Shown in pieces: positions 1 to 5,505 of a DNA stretch of 28,064 nt. The first letter of the stretch is position 1, and each line of letters begins with the position of its first letter. Origin of the DNA: CAYGHG01 sp964349515 (lineage in GTDB: Bacteria > Oederibacteriota > PGYV01 > CAYGHG01); assembly GCA_964349515.1 (NCBI GenBank), contig CAYGHG010000027.1, forward strand, positions 1 to 28,064, in the 5' to 3' direction. The translations under genes and the position numbers were made by a program. Below the pieces are notes generated by a model. That model was not told where the DNA came from. It ran no database searches and was given only the letters and a program-made list of their open reading frames with translations.

Positions 1-41
1 CGCAGTATATTTTGTACACAATTCCCCCGCTTGTTTTTTAT

Positions 42-70
42 ACTATAACATTTTCTCATTTTTCAATCAA
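42..70 (-). promoter_or_regulatory. Candidate sigma70 promoter reading off the left edge
   Basis: Read on the minus strand there is TTGATT (65-70), a 17-base spacer and TATAGT (42-47). These match the sigma70 consensus at 4 of 6 and 5 of 6 positions. It points away from the lipoprotein gene that ends at 97. About 16 bases past the -10 a GGGGG run is followed by a possible GTG start at 19-17. The promoter probably serves a gene lying outside the window. The motif match is seen; its use is inferred. Confidence 0.4.
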
Positions 71-96
71 TTAAAACATCTTTAAAATTTCTTGTG

Positions 97-1275
97 TCAC
101 CACATCCTAAGCCCGTTAGCCCTCAGCCTTGCCACAAAAATTTCACGGTTGCTGTCTGACACTTCTGCACAGTAGCCTGTGAATGCAACCCCGCCGTCAG
201 ATGTCGCGCACATTTTGATGATATAATTCCCCCTCGTTTCTCCCGAGTGCCTCGGGCTGTCGCCCTTCATTTTTACCGACCAAAGCGTTTCAAGATTACT
301 GTTGATTTTTGTCACATACGCGTACTGTATATCCTCACCCATGGGCGCCATGCCTCCTCCGACTATGAAATTACCGGCTGACGGCATTATCTGAGTTGCC
401 GCACTGAAGGGATACCCGCCACCCATCCTTAATTCGCGTTCAAAATCGCCGTTGCTGTTGAATTTTAATACGGCAAACCTGCTGTGATCCATCTCCATAG
501 ATAATAAATCCACCGCTGCAATGTATCCGCTGCCGGAACCTATTTCTGCGGCGTCATGGCAATCGGTATCTGTGTCTAAAACATTATAATACCTTGTCCA
601 TAATATAACGCCCTCAGCCGTAACTTTTGATAAAAACAAATAATCCGGATAACTGGACAATGAATATACCGTACCGGACGCCAGATAACTACCGTCCGTC
701 ATAATCCTGGTTTCATGAAGGCGCGAATTATAAAAATCTGAAAGGTTTATTGCCCACAGGGAATTTCCGTCTGAATCAAACTTTGCCATAGCGCCTTTGT
801 TACCGCCGGAACCGTAAATAATATAACCGTCTGATATTCTGATTATCCCTTTAAATTCTCTGATTTGATTGCCGATTTTCTTTATCTCCTGTGAATTACC
901 GTCCGCATCAACTTTCATAATAAAATACATGTTGTCACTGTAATCAAGCCCGGCCAAAACATAACCGCCTTCAGGACGGCACTCTACAGCCAAGGTATTA
1001 TAAGTAAGTTCATATTGTTTTTGCCATGTAATACTTCCAAATGCGTCAAGCTTCATAAGCAGAGTATTCCGGTTAGGGTAGCTCTCAATAAATCCAACAA
1101 CGATAAAACCGCCGTCAGGAGTCTGTTTTATGTCTTTGCCAAATGTTTCCCAGCCGTCAAAATAAAAAGTGCTTATGGGTTGAATCCCCTCTTCCGGAGT
1201 AGGAGGATTAAAAAGAGTACACCCTGAAAAAAGCAAAATCACCGTTAAAACCGCACATGCCATCCTGTTTCCCAT
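97..1275 (-). CDS. Lipoprotein with seven-fold beta-propeller-like repeats
   Basis: This is a 392-residue secreted lipoprotein of unknown function. The N-terminus MGNRMACAVLTVILLFSGC is a signal peptide with a lipobox ending in Cys19. A short repeat of the form (D/E)GGYxxxG recurs about seven times through the mature part (for example DGGFIVVGF, EGGYVLAGLD, SDGYIIYGSG, DGGVAFTGYC). Between copies lie strands with NSNGD- or DADGN-like turns and aromatic residues. That spacing is typical of delta-60 or PQQ-type propeller blades, which usually serve in binding at the cell surface or in the periplasm. I chose the ATG at 1275 because GGAGGG sits six bases upstream; an in-frame ATG 33 bases further up would add residues before the signal peptide. 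The gene appears to stand alone. The propeller fold is an inference from the repeats, and the ligand is unknown. Confidence 0.75.
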   Translation of the reverse strand: MGNRMACAVLTVILLFSGCTLFNPPTPEEGIQPISTFYFDGWETFGKDIKQTPDGGFIVVGFIESYPNRNTLLMKLDAFGSITWQKQYELTYNTLAVECRPEGGYVLAGLDYSDNMYFIMKVDADGNSQEIKKIGNQIREFKGIIRISDGYIIYGSGGNKGAMAKFDSDGNSLWAINLSDFYNSRLHETRIMTDGSYLASGTVYSLSSYPDYLFLSKVTAEGVILWTRYYNVLDTDTDCHDAAEIGSGSGYIAAVDLLSMEMDHSRFAVLKFNSNGDFERELRMGGGYPFSAATQIMPSAGNFIVGGGMAPMGEDIQYAYVTKINSNLETLWSVKMKGDSPRHSGETRGNYIIKMCATSDGGVAFTGYCAEVSDSNREIFVARLRANGLRMW

Positions 1276-1389
1276 TTTTATTCCCTCCGCTTTTATATTC
1301 ATAAGCATACCACCAAACCGCCTGCAAACAAACTAAAAATTAACATCCTAAAACTTCCACTTCTCTGTTTCTGTCACAGCCGGACTGCC

Positions 1390-1405
1390 GCAGGCTGAAG
1401 CCTGC
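1390..1405. repeat. Palindromic intergenic element, GCAGGCT family, copy 1
   Basis: GCAGGCT-ga-AGCCTGC forms a 7-bp perfect stem with a 2-base centre and is followed by GCCTACAA. The same design, a GC-rich palindrome centred on TT/AA and followed by a CTAC-like tail, recurs at 1579-1600, 1689-1710, 3300-3318 and 11770-11786. Such elements can fold in RNA and act as terminators or stabilisers. No T-run follows here. Confidence 0.7.
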
Positions 1406-1429
1406 GCCTACAATAGACTAAAGCTCATT

Positions 1430-1549
1430 AAGGATTTTTTGATTTTCGGTATTTCGTTTTCCCCTGTCATAAGTCCCTCCGGATCTCTGCGGTAAGTGCT
1501 TAGAGACAGTTTAATCCCCCCGGGCGGGGTTGTCAATTTGAATATACAG
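1430..1549. repeat. 120-bp dispersed repeat, copy 1
   Basis: It aligns without gaps to 3154-3273; I count about 17 mismatches in 120 positions. Shared blocks include GATTTTCGGTATTTCGTTTT, AGTCCCTCC, GCGGTAAGTGC, CAGTTTAATCC and TGTCAATTTGAAT. A GC-rich self-complementary segment near its 3' end differs in sequence between copies but stays palindromic in both. Each copy is followed by a palindromic element of the same general class. No coding frame is shared between the copies. Confidence 0.85.
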
Positions 1550-1575
1550 AACGTGAAAAAACACGGGGCAGAAAA

Positions 1576-1775
1576 AACGCGGGCCCTTGAAAGAGCCCGC
1601 CTACAAATGCGTTTTAAGCACCCGCGTTTTCACAGCCGTCCCCCTTTACGGGGGCGGTTTAATCCGTTACAACAACAAAACAAAAAACGCGGGCCCTTGA
1701 AAGAGCCCGCCTACAAATACATACCAACACCCGCGTCTTCGTAGCCGTCCCCCTTTACGGGGGCGGTCAGAGCCC
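1576..1775. repeat. Tandem pair of 110-bp repeat units with two hairpins each
   Basis: Unit A spans 1576-1685 and unit B starts at 1686 with the same 33 bases. Each unit holds a first hairpin, GCGGGC(10)GCCCGC (1579-1600 and 1689-1710), then CCTACAAAT. A second hairpin follows, CCGTCCCCC-TTTA-CGGGGGCGG (about 1639-1659 and 1746-1767). The units are joined by an ACAACAACAA linker, which also occurs in the repeats around 3100, 10660 and 10850. The copy next to the HEPN gene lies 16 bases past its stop and may serve as its transcription end. Confidence 0.8.
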
Positions 1776-1791
1776 TTTCAGAAACAAGTGG

Positions 1792-2202
1792 TCAGGCAGG
1801 CGGCAGGCTGCGCCTTACAAATTCGACGAACTTTTCCGCGTTAATTAGCGCAGACTCGGAATCTTTTTTACCTGCCATTCTCACGTCGTATTCCGCCAGG
1901 CTTTTAACGGATAAAACCCTGCTGAACTTTGCGGCATTAGATGTGAATTCTTCCGAATTCTTTGCTGATTTTACCAGGTTTACTGCGTCAGCGTGTTTCT
2001 CGCCCGCAGACCTTTTGCCCAGATACCACACGCAGAGCGCGTCTGCGGCTGAGATGCAGGCGTGAACAGAATTTGACGCGGAAACATTGAACCTGCCTGC
2101 CCCGTGCATTTCCCTTGCAGAACGGATAAACTGCTCTGATTTCTCCATAAAAGACCGGTATAAACTTCTTTCCACAGACACAGTCTTAATCTTACCCGCC
2201 AT
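1792..2202 (-). CDS. HEPN-domain protein, partner of the nucleotidyltransferase
   Basis: This is a 136-residue, mostly helical protein with the HEPN layout. A first helix carries FMEKSEQFIRSAREM, a second pair covers VSASNSVHACISAADALCVWYLG, and a C-terminal segment reads SRVLSVKSLAEYD (94-106). The AEY signature resembles the ADY end of the UPF0332/COG1895 HEPN group. The classical RxxxxH RNase motif is not present: around Y105 there are R95 and K100 but no histidine at the expected spot. HEPN proteins next to MNT nucleotidyltransferases are often RNase toxins inactivated by AMPylation (HepT/MntA). Here the pairing supports that context, but the missing motif leaves the activity open. The ATG lies 12 bases after the nucleotidyltransferase stop, with AGGGGTAAGGAA ahead of it, so the two are co-transcribed. 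Confidence 0.75.
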   Translation of the reverse strand: MAGKIKTVSVERSLYRSFMEKSEQFIRSAREMHGAGRFNVSASNSVHACISAADALCVWYLGKRSAGEKHADAVNLVKSAKNSEEFTSNAAKFSRVLSVKSLAEYDVRMAGKKDSESALINAEKFVEFVRRSLPPA

Positions 2203-2214
2203 TTCCTTACCCCT

Positions 2215-2802
2215 CTATAATATTTTAATCCCCTTAAGCGCCTCTTTTACAGCAGATTTATTCCGCTGATTTTCAAGCTCCTTTTTTGTCATCACAATGG
2301 CTGAAAGCGTGTTTCCGTAAAGCCTGACGCACTCTTCTTCCAGCGCAGAAAGGTGTTTTTCAAGCCGTATCCTGTCATTTTCCACGCCTGCTATTATGAG
2401 TATATCTATGTCGCTTCCGGCTTCTTCACTGCCTTTTGCGACTGAGCCGAACATGTATGCCGACACAGCGCCGCTTTTTTTAAGCCCTGCCTCCAGCGTT
2501 TTTATCAGGGCATTACGCGGCAGCAGCGCGTCAGGCGCGGTGCTTAACAGCTGCGCTATGACCTTGTGGGAATAACTTCCCTTGTTCAGTTCCCACAGGT
2601 TTACCCTGCCGGCCCTTGCCGCCTTTAAAAAATTCAGTGCATAAAGTTCGTTTACCGCCCTGTTTACGCTCATGTGTGACATGCCAAGCACCCTGGCTGT
2701 CTCCCTCTCGCTCATCTTTGGCGGTGCAGAGAGAAAATATGCGGCAACCTTTGCCTTTATTCCGGTCGACAGCGCCCTGAAAACAGGCTCATTAAACTGC
2801 AT
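2215..2802 (-). CDS. Winged-HTH fused to MNT-type nucleotidyltransferase
   Basis: The 195-residue protein has two parts. Residues about 12-75 form a winged helix-turn-helix (SERETARVLGMSHMSVNRAV recognition region, then a basic wing). Residues about 110-190 form a minimal nucleotidyltransferase with the GS-x10-DxD signature: G119 S120, then D131 and D133, the metal-binding aspartates. MNT proteins transfer nucleotides, and in HepT/MntA pairs they AMPylate and silence the HEPN partner, which here is the next gene. The added DNA-binding domain makes it a likely autorepressor. The operator is seen directly upstream: four TGTAAC-type half-sites over the promoter. AGGAGG lies four bases before the ATG. 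The likely roles are antitoxin and repressor in one chain; this is inferred from domains and context. Confidence 0.8.
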   Translation of the reverse strand: MQFNEPVFRALSTGIKAKVAAYFLSAPPKMSERETARVLGMSHMSVNRAVNELYALNFLKAARAGRVNLWELNKGSYSHKVIAQLLSTAPDALLPRNALIKTLEAGLKKSGAVSAYMFGSVAKGSEEAGSDIDILIIAGVENDRIRLEKHLSALEEECVRLYGNTLSAIVMTKKELENQRNKSAVKEALKGIKIL

Positions 2803-2810
2803 AAGGCCTC

Positions 2811-2856
2811 CTATGTAACTACTTGTGTTACAATTGTAACATATATAGTTACATAG
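2811..2856. promoter_or_regulatory. Concentric double palindrome, probable autoregulatory operator
   Basis: The inner palindrome TGTTACAATTGTAACA (2826-2841) is perfect over 16 bp. The outer arms CTATGTAACTA (2811-2821) and TAGTTACATAG (2846-2856) are perfect over 11 bp. Both are centred on the same point, between 2833 and 2834. This gives four GTTACA/TGTAAC half-sites in a mirror-symmetric array. The array covers the -10, the spacer and the Shine-Dalgarno edge of the HTH-nucleotidyltransferase gene. The gene's own HTH is the obvious candidate ligand; this is inferred. Confidence 0.8.
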
Positions 2857-2860
2857 TCAA
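2833..2860 (-). promoter_or_regulatory. Sigma70 promoter of the nucleotidyltransferase-HEPN operon
   Basis: On the minus strand, TTGACT (2855-2860), a 16-base spacer and TACAAT (2833-2838) each match the consensus hexamers at 5 of 6 positions. The expected transcript start is near 2826, leaving a leader of roughly 25 bases with AGGAGG before the ATG at 2802. The -10 sits exactly in the inner palindrome, so a bound repressor would block the polymerase. Confidence 0.7.
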
Positions 2861-3038
2861 GTTTTTTATCGGCATGCCTTATTCGTAGGGGTCACCCGGG
2901 CCACGACATAATAAGCAAGTCCGGGCATAAAAATACGCATCGGCCTTCCCATGAATTGTTCCCCCTCTATGTTTTTAATGCTTTCTTGCTATCTACCATA
3001 ATTAAAATCCGTCAATTAATAATTTAAGATTTTGTCAG

Positions 3039-3060
3039 GTGTCAGGGCAGGGCCTGACAC
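3039..3060. terminator. Hairpin, possible terminator
   Basis: GTGTCAGG (3039-3046) pairs perfectly with CCTGACAC (3053-3060) across a six-base loop. An AATCTTTTAATTTT tract follows on the plus strand. That would suit termination of plus-strand transcripts, but no plus-strand gene ends here, so it may simply be a folding repeat. Confidence 0.35.
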
Positions 3061-3077
3061 AATCTTTTAATTTTCTT

Positions 3078-3135
3078 CACCCGCGTCTTTCATTGCAACA
3101 ACAAGAACCGGGCGACACACCGCAAAAGCCCCTAC
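3078..3135. repeat. Right part of the GTAGGGG repeat (diverged or split copy)
   Basis: From CACCCGCGTCTTTCA through the ACAACAACAA linker and CCGGGCGAC to CCCCTAC, this matches the right two thirds of the complete unit at 10814-10893. The matching left end (GTAGGGGTCACCCGG) is 180 bases away at 2885-2899. This could be one unit split by inserted sequence or two separate fragments. Confidence 0.65.
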
Positions 3136-3153
3136 TAAAAAGCGTATAATAAG

Positions 3154-3273
3154 AAGGTTTTTTTGATTTTCGGTATTTCGTTTTCCCCTTTCAATAGTCC
3201 CTCCAAATCTTTGCGGTAAGTGCGTAAATACAGTTTAATCCCTGCATGCGGGGGTGTCAATTTGAATGTGCAG
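3154..3273. repeat. 120-bp dispersed repeat, copy 2
   Basis: This is the partner of 1430-1549, in the same orientation and with equal length. Its GC-rich core reads CCCTGCATGCGGGGG where copy 1 has CCCCCCGGGCGGGG. Both are near-palindromic, which suggests the fold matters more than the bases. The palindrome at 3300-3318 follows, as an analogous one follows copy 1. Confidence 0.85.
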
Positions 3274-3299
3274 GTACAAAGAGACAAAAACAAGAACGA

Positions 3300-3318
3300 G
3301 GCAGGTTTGAAACCTGCC
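3300..3318. repeat. Palindromic intergenic element, GGCAGGTTT variant
   Basis: GGCAGGTTT-g-AAACCTGCC is a perfect 9-bp stem with a one-base centre, followed by TTCTACGG. It belongs to the same class as the palindromes at 1390, 1579, 1689 and 11770. It lies about 80 bases past the stop of the methyltransferase gene and could form the 3' end of that minus-strand transcript. Confidence 0.65.
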
Positions 3319-3398
3319 TTCTACGGTTGTTTTGTTATTACCCCATTCTTCTCCATACGGCAGAACGGGCTCAAGCCTTCACCGGTTTTTACAGGAAT

Positions 3399-4094
3399 CT
3401 AAATCTTCTTTAACAGTTTTAACCTTATGAAGGCGATGATAAATTTTATATCCAGGAATAAAGAAAAAACTTTTTTCTGCAGCGCCGCCGCCACTGATGA
3501 TCTGCCTGTTTTTTCCGCGCTGATGATGGAAGAAGCCAGGGACACGTTCTTATATTCAGGGTTTTTTAATATGTATTTTTTTACCACGGGTAACGGCCCG
3601 TCCGCCCCCTGCAGATAGGCATAGGCATTTGCATCGTGAAAAGCTATGATTCCCCCTTTTTTGAGAAAAGGGGACCACAGTTCAAAATCCTTTTTGACAT
3701 TTTCATAATCGTGCGCCCCGTCTATAAAAAGGAAGTCAACGGGTTTATCCCAGCCCTTTACCGCGTCGCCGGAGCTTTTAACCACCGGCTCAACTGCCTT
3801 TTCAACGTTTTTTGAGATGATATTTTTTTTGAATTTGTCAAATGTCCAGATGTCCTTTCCTTCAACTTTATGTTCGGCGCTTCCAAGATGCGGGTCTATG
3901 GCGTATACCCTTCCGCCTTTTCCTTCCAGCAGGCCTTTTGCGATACACACCGTTGACTTGCCCTGATATGAACCGATTTCAATAATTATTCCGCCGGTAT
4001 TTTTCGCCGTTGTGTATAAAAAAACAGCTTCTTTCAGGGTGAGCCATCCTTCGATGTCATTTATAATCCCCTCTAAACCGCTCTTAGTTTTCAT
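3399..4094 (-). CDS. Class I SAM-dependent methyltransferase (Methyltransf_24 type)
   Basis: The 231-residue protein has a SAM-binding Rossmann core. Motif I is EIGSYQGKST (39-48). An acidic strand end, VYAIDPHLG, follows at 63-71. The FLFIDGAHDYENV signature (121-133) and GGIIAFHDAN (147-156) are typical of the CmcI/Methyltransf_24 group, which often methylates sugars or other small molecules in surface polysaccharide and natural-product pathways. The last 25 residues are hydrophobic and basic (FSLFLDIKFIIAFIRLKLLKK) and may hold the protein at the membrane. AGGAG sits six bases before the ATG. An upstream terminator at 4137-4161 isolates it from the lipoprotein gene, so it is probably transcribed alone. 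The substrate cannot be told from sequence. Confidence 0.8.
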   Translation of the reverse strand: MKTKSGLEGIINDIEGWLTLKEAVFLYTTAKNTGGIIIEIGSYQGKSTVCIAKGLLEGKGGRVYAIDPHLGSAEHKVEGKDIWTFDKFKKNIISKNVEKAVEPVVKSSGDAVKGWDKPVDFLFIDGAHDYENVKKDFELWSPFLKKGGIIAFHDANAYAYLQGADGPLPVVKKYILKNPEYKNVSLASSIISAEKTGRSSVAAALQKKVFSLFLDIKFIIAFIRLKLLKKI

Positions 4095-4136
4095 TTTGAC
4101 TCCTGATATGTTTTTTTTAATTATAACCCTTTTTCT

Positions 4137-4161
4137 AAAAAATCCGCCGGCACCCGCGGAT
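4137..4161 (-). terminator. Rho-independent terminator of the 5162-4170 lipoprotein gene
   Basis: On the minus strand ATCCGC (4161-4156) pairs with GCGGAT (4147-4142) over an eight-base loop and runs straight into TTTTTT. It begins 8 bases past the lipoprotein stop. A TATAAT box at 4125-4120 just downstream could start the methyltransferase transcript, but I see no -35 for it. Confidence 0.7.
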
Positions 4162-4169
4162 GAACACCC

Positions 4170-5162
4170 CTAAAAATAATATTTTTTCCACTCGTCCGAC
4201 AGCAGTATGTGTTTCATCTCTTTTGCCTTATCCTGCTTTATGTAATCCTCGCCCTCAAATTTCCACGTCTCTATCCTGAATGATTCAAACTCCAAGTGGG
4301 GTTTGCCTGATTTTGAAAAACCCCTTCCGGTTATTATATCCCCTTTTTCAAGCCTCATCGCGAGGCCCTCGGGATGCCCCGTGTATTTTCTGTAGGGCCT
4401 TATCCTGATGTCATCTTCTATCTTGAATACGGATAAAACCTGCGTAAAACCCGTAAGCGAGGCAAGGTTGTAGCGAACCCATATCTCCGGCACGCCGTCA
4501 AAAGTGATGTCGTGAAACTCTATGTTCCACACATACTGCACCGCCTGATGCGGGTCAAGCTCCAGATAGTAAGGCTCAAAGTACTTTACCTTTTTTTCCG
4601 GCGACACCTTTCCCGCGCGTATATAAGGTTTTTTCACGGCTGAGCCCATAGGCGAGGCTATTATTTTCTGCTTTCCCTCTATCACCGAGGTCCAGGTACG
4701 CAGTTCCGGATATGCCACAAACTGCGCGGCATAAGCCTCGTCTGTGTTTGAGCGCAGGGCCACATATTTGTCGGGGTATATGTTCTCTTCCGGCACGTTC
4801 CACAAAAGCCTTGATGCGCCGAAAAAGAAAAGCACAAACTCTTTGTCATAGCCTCCGGAGATTAACGCGGACGGTTTTTGCAGGTCGCGGCGCTCCTGAA
4901 ATACAGGCACGAAATCAAAGTAGTTGCGCTGAGTCATGCCGCCGTAAGATTCCGTAACTCCGAGGTAGCGGGCCACCCAGAAATCGCACTCCCGTATGTC
5001 CCCTTTTTTAGCCGCCTTTTCCGCGTTCTTAAACCATGCTGCAAGGGTCTTTTCCAGATGTTCCGCCCCCTCTTTATCCGGAGCCTTTGAGGAACAGGAA
5101 AAAACGGATAAGAAAAACAGAACCGCCGCTAAAATTCTGATAACTGCCGCTGTTGTTTTCAT
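4170..5162 (-). CDS. Lipoprotein of unknown function
   Basis: This 330-residue protein is not one I recognise. Its N-terminus MKTTAAVIRILAAVLFFLSVFSC is a signal peptide with lipobox SVFSC, so Cys23 is probably lipidated. The mature part is soluble, rich in aromatic residues and mixed alpha/beta in pattern. A segment around 210-245 (YVWNIEFHDITFDGVPEIWVRYNLAS) resembles the FxDITxDGxxEIxV pattern of VCBS/FG-GAP-like or DUF-type periplasmic proteins that report on dry or wet surface properties; I do not assign it. No Shine-Dalgarno is visible before the ATG. The promoter hexamers place the transcript start at or near the ATG, so the mRNA may be leaderless. The gene ends in a clear terminator. 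Confidence 0.7.
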   Translation of the reverse strand: MKTTAAVIRILAAVLFFLSVFSCSSKAPDKEGAEHLEKTLAAWFKNAEKAAKKGDIRECDFWVARYLGVTESYGGMTQRNYFDFVPVFQERRDLQKPSALISGGYDKEFVLFFFGASRLLWNVPEENIYPDKYVALRSNTDEAYAAQFVAYPELRTWTSVIEGKQKIIASPMGSAVKKPYIRAGKVSPEKKVKYFEPYYLELDPHQAVQYVWNIEFHDITFDGVPEIWVRYNLASLTGFTQVLSVFKIEDDIRIRPYRKYTGHPEGLAMRLEKGDIITGRGFSKSGKPHLEFESFRIETWKFEGEDYIKQDKAKEMKHILLSDEWKKYYF

Positions 5163-5168
5163 GCTGAT

Positions 5169-5197
5169 AATTTAACACAAACAGGGTTTTGTGGCAA
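5169..5197 (-). promoter_or_regulatory. Promoter placing the transcript start at the lipoprotein ATG
   Basis: On the minus strand TTGCCA (5192-5197), a 17-base spacer and TAAATT (5169-5174) match the consensus at 5 and 4 of 6 positions. Only six bases separate the -10 from the ATG at 5162. Transcription would therefore start at about the first base of the start codon, which agrees with the missing Shine-Dalgarno. Confidence 0.45.
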
Positions 5198-5219
5198 AAG
5201 AATAGAAGGGAGGGTATAA

Positions 5220-5440
5220 AGACAAGTTAAGAAGACAAAAGACAGAAGACAGAAGTTGGGGAGTAAAGACGAGTGTGAAGACAAGTTAAGAAGACAAAAG
5301 ACAGAAGTTGGAACATATGAAACCGGGGCTTATCATGTACCTGCCTTAACTTCTGTCTTTTTGTCTTCTGTCTTCTGTCTTTTGCCTTCTTTTACCTTCT
5401 TTTTGCCTTCTGTCTTTTGTCTTTTACACTTGTCTTCATA
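5220..5440. repeat. Low-complexity inverted repeat of AGACAGAAG motifs
   Basis: The left arm (about 5220-5312) is purine-rich, made of repeated AAGACAAAAGACAGAAG and AAGTTAAGAAGACAAAAG units. The right arm (about 5345-5436) is the pyrimidine complement (CTTCTGTCTTTTTGTCTTC, TTGCCTTCTGTCTTTTG). The two can pair into a long imperfect hairpin around a 30-base centre. A related stretch, TTTCTGTCTTTTGTCTTC, stands between glgB and treZ (19552-19569). It is not a CRISPR: there are no unique spacers between the units. No gene is visible in 5163-5505. Confidence 0.75.
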
Positions 5441-5451
5441 TATGTTATTAT
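5423..5451 (+). promoter_or_regulatory. Sigma70 promoter of the TCA-cycle cluster
   Basis: TTTACA (5423-5428), a 17-base spacer and TATTAT (5446-5451) each match the consensus at 5 of 6 positions. The transcript would start near 5458, giving a leader of about 48 bases before the citrate synthase ATG. The -35 lies at the end of the pyrimidine arm of the low-complexity inverted repeat. Confidence 0.6.
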
Positions 5452-5505
5452 ATTGCCCGACATGCACTATAAACGGGGAATGACCCCCTACACGGAGAAC
5501 GTGCG

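Larger units (their letters stand above)
1276..1791. repeat. Gene-free spacer built of intergenic repeats
   Basis: No convincing gene lies here. In order the spacer holds a 16-base palindrome of the GCAGGCT type (1390-1405), copy 1 of a 120-bp dispersed repeat (1430-1549), and a 110-bp tandem pair (1576-1685 and 1686 to about 1775). The open frame at 1496-1744 is made entirely of this repeat sequence and is not counted as a gene. The spacer separates a minus-strand lipoprotein from the minus-strand HEPN gene, so it must hold both the end of one transcript and the start of the next. Confidence 0.7.
2857..3398. repeat. Gene-free spacer with several repeat modules
   Basis: I see no gene in this stretch. 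It contains a left-end fragment of the GTAGGGG repeat (2885-2899), an AT-rich middle, a hairpin GTGTCAGG/CCTGACAC (3039-3060), a right-end fragment of the same repeat ending CCCCTAC (3078-3135), copy 2 of the 120-bp repeat (3154-3273) and a palindrome at 3300-3318. The small open frame at 3220-3402 runs through these repeats and is rejected. Confidence 0.7.

Noticed and set aside
1496..1744. Open frame of 82 codons on the plus strand
   Set aside because: It lies entirely in the 120-bp and 110-bp repeats, is full of proline and arginine from GC-rich hairpins, and has no ribosome site.
5220..5440. CRISPR array
   Set aside because: Short units repeat without unique, equal-length spacers and the two halves are complementary; no cas genes are near.
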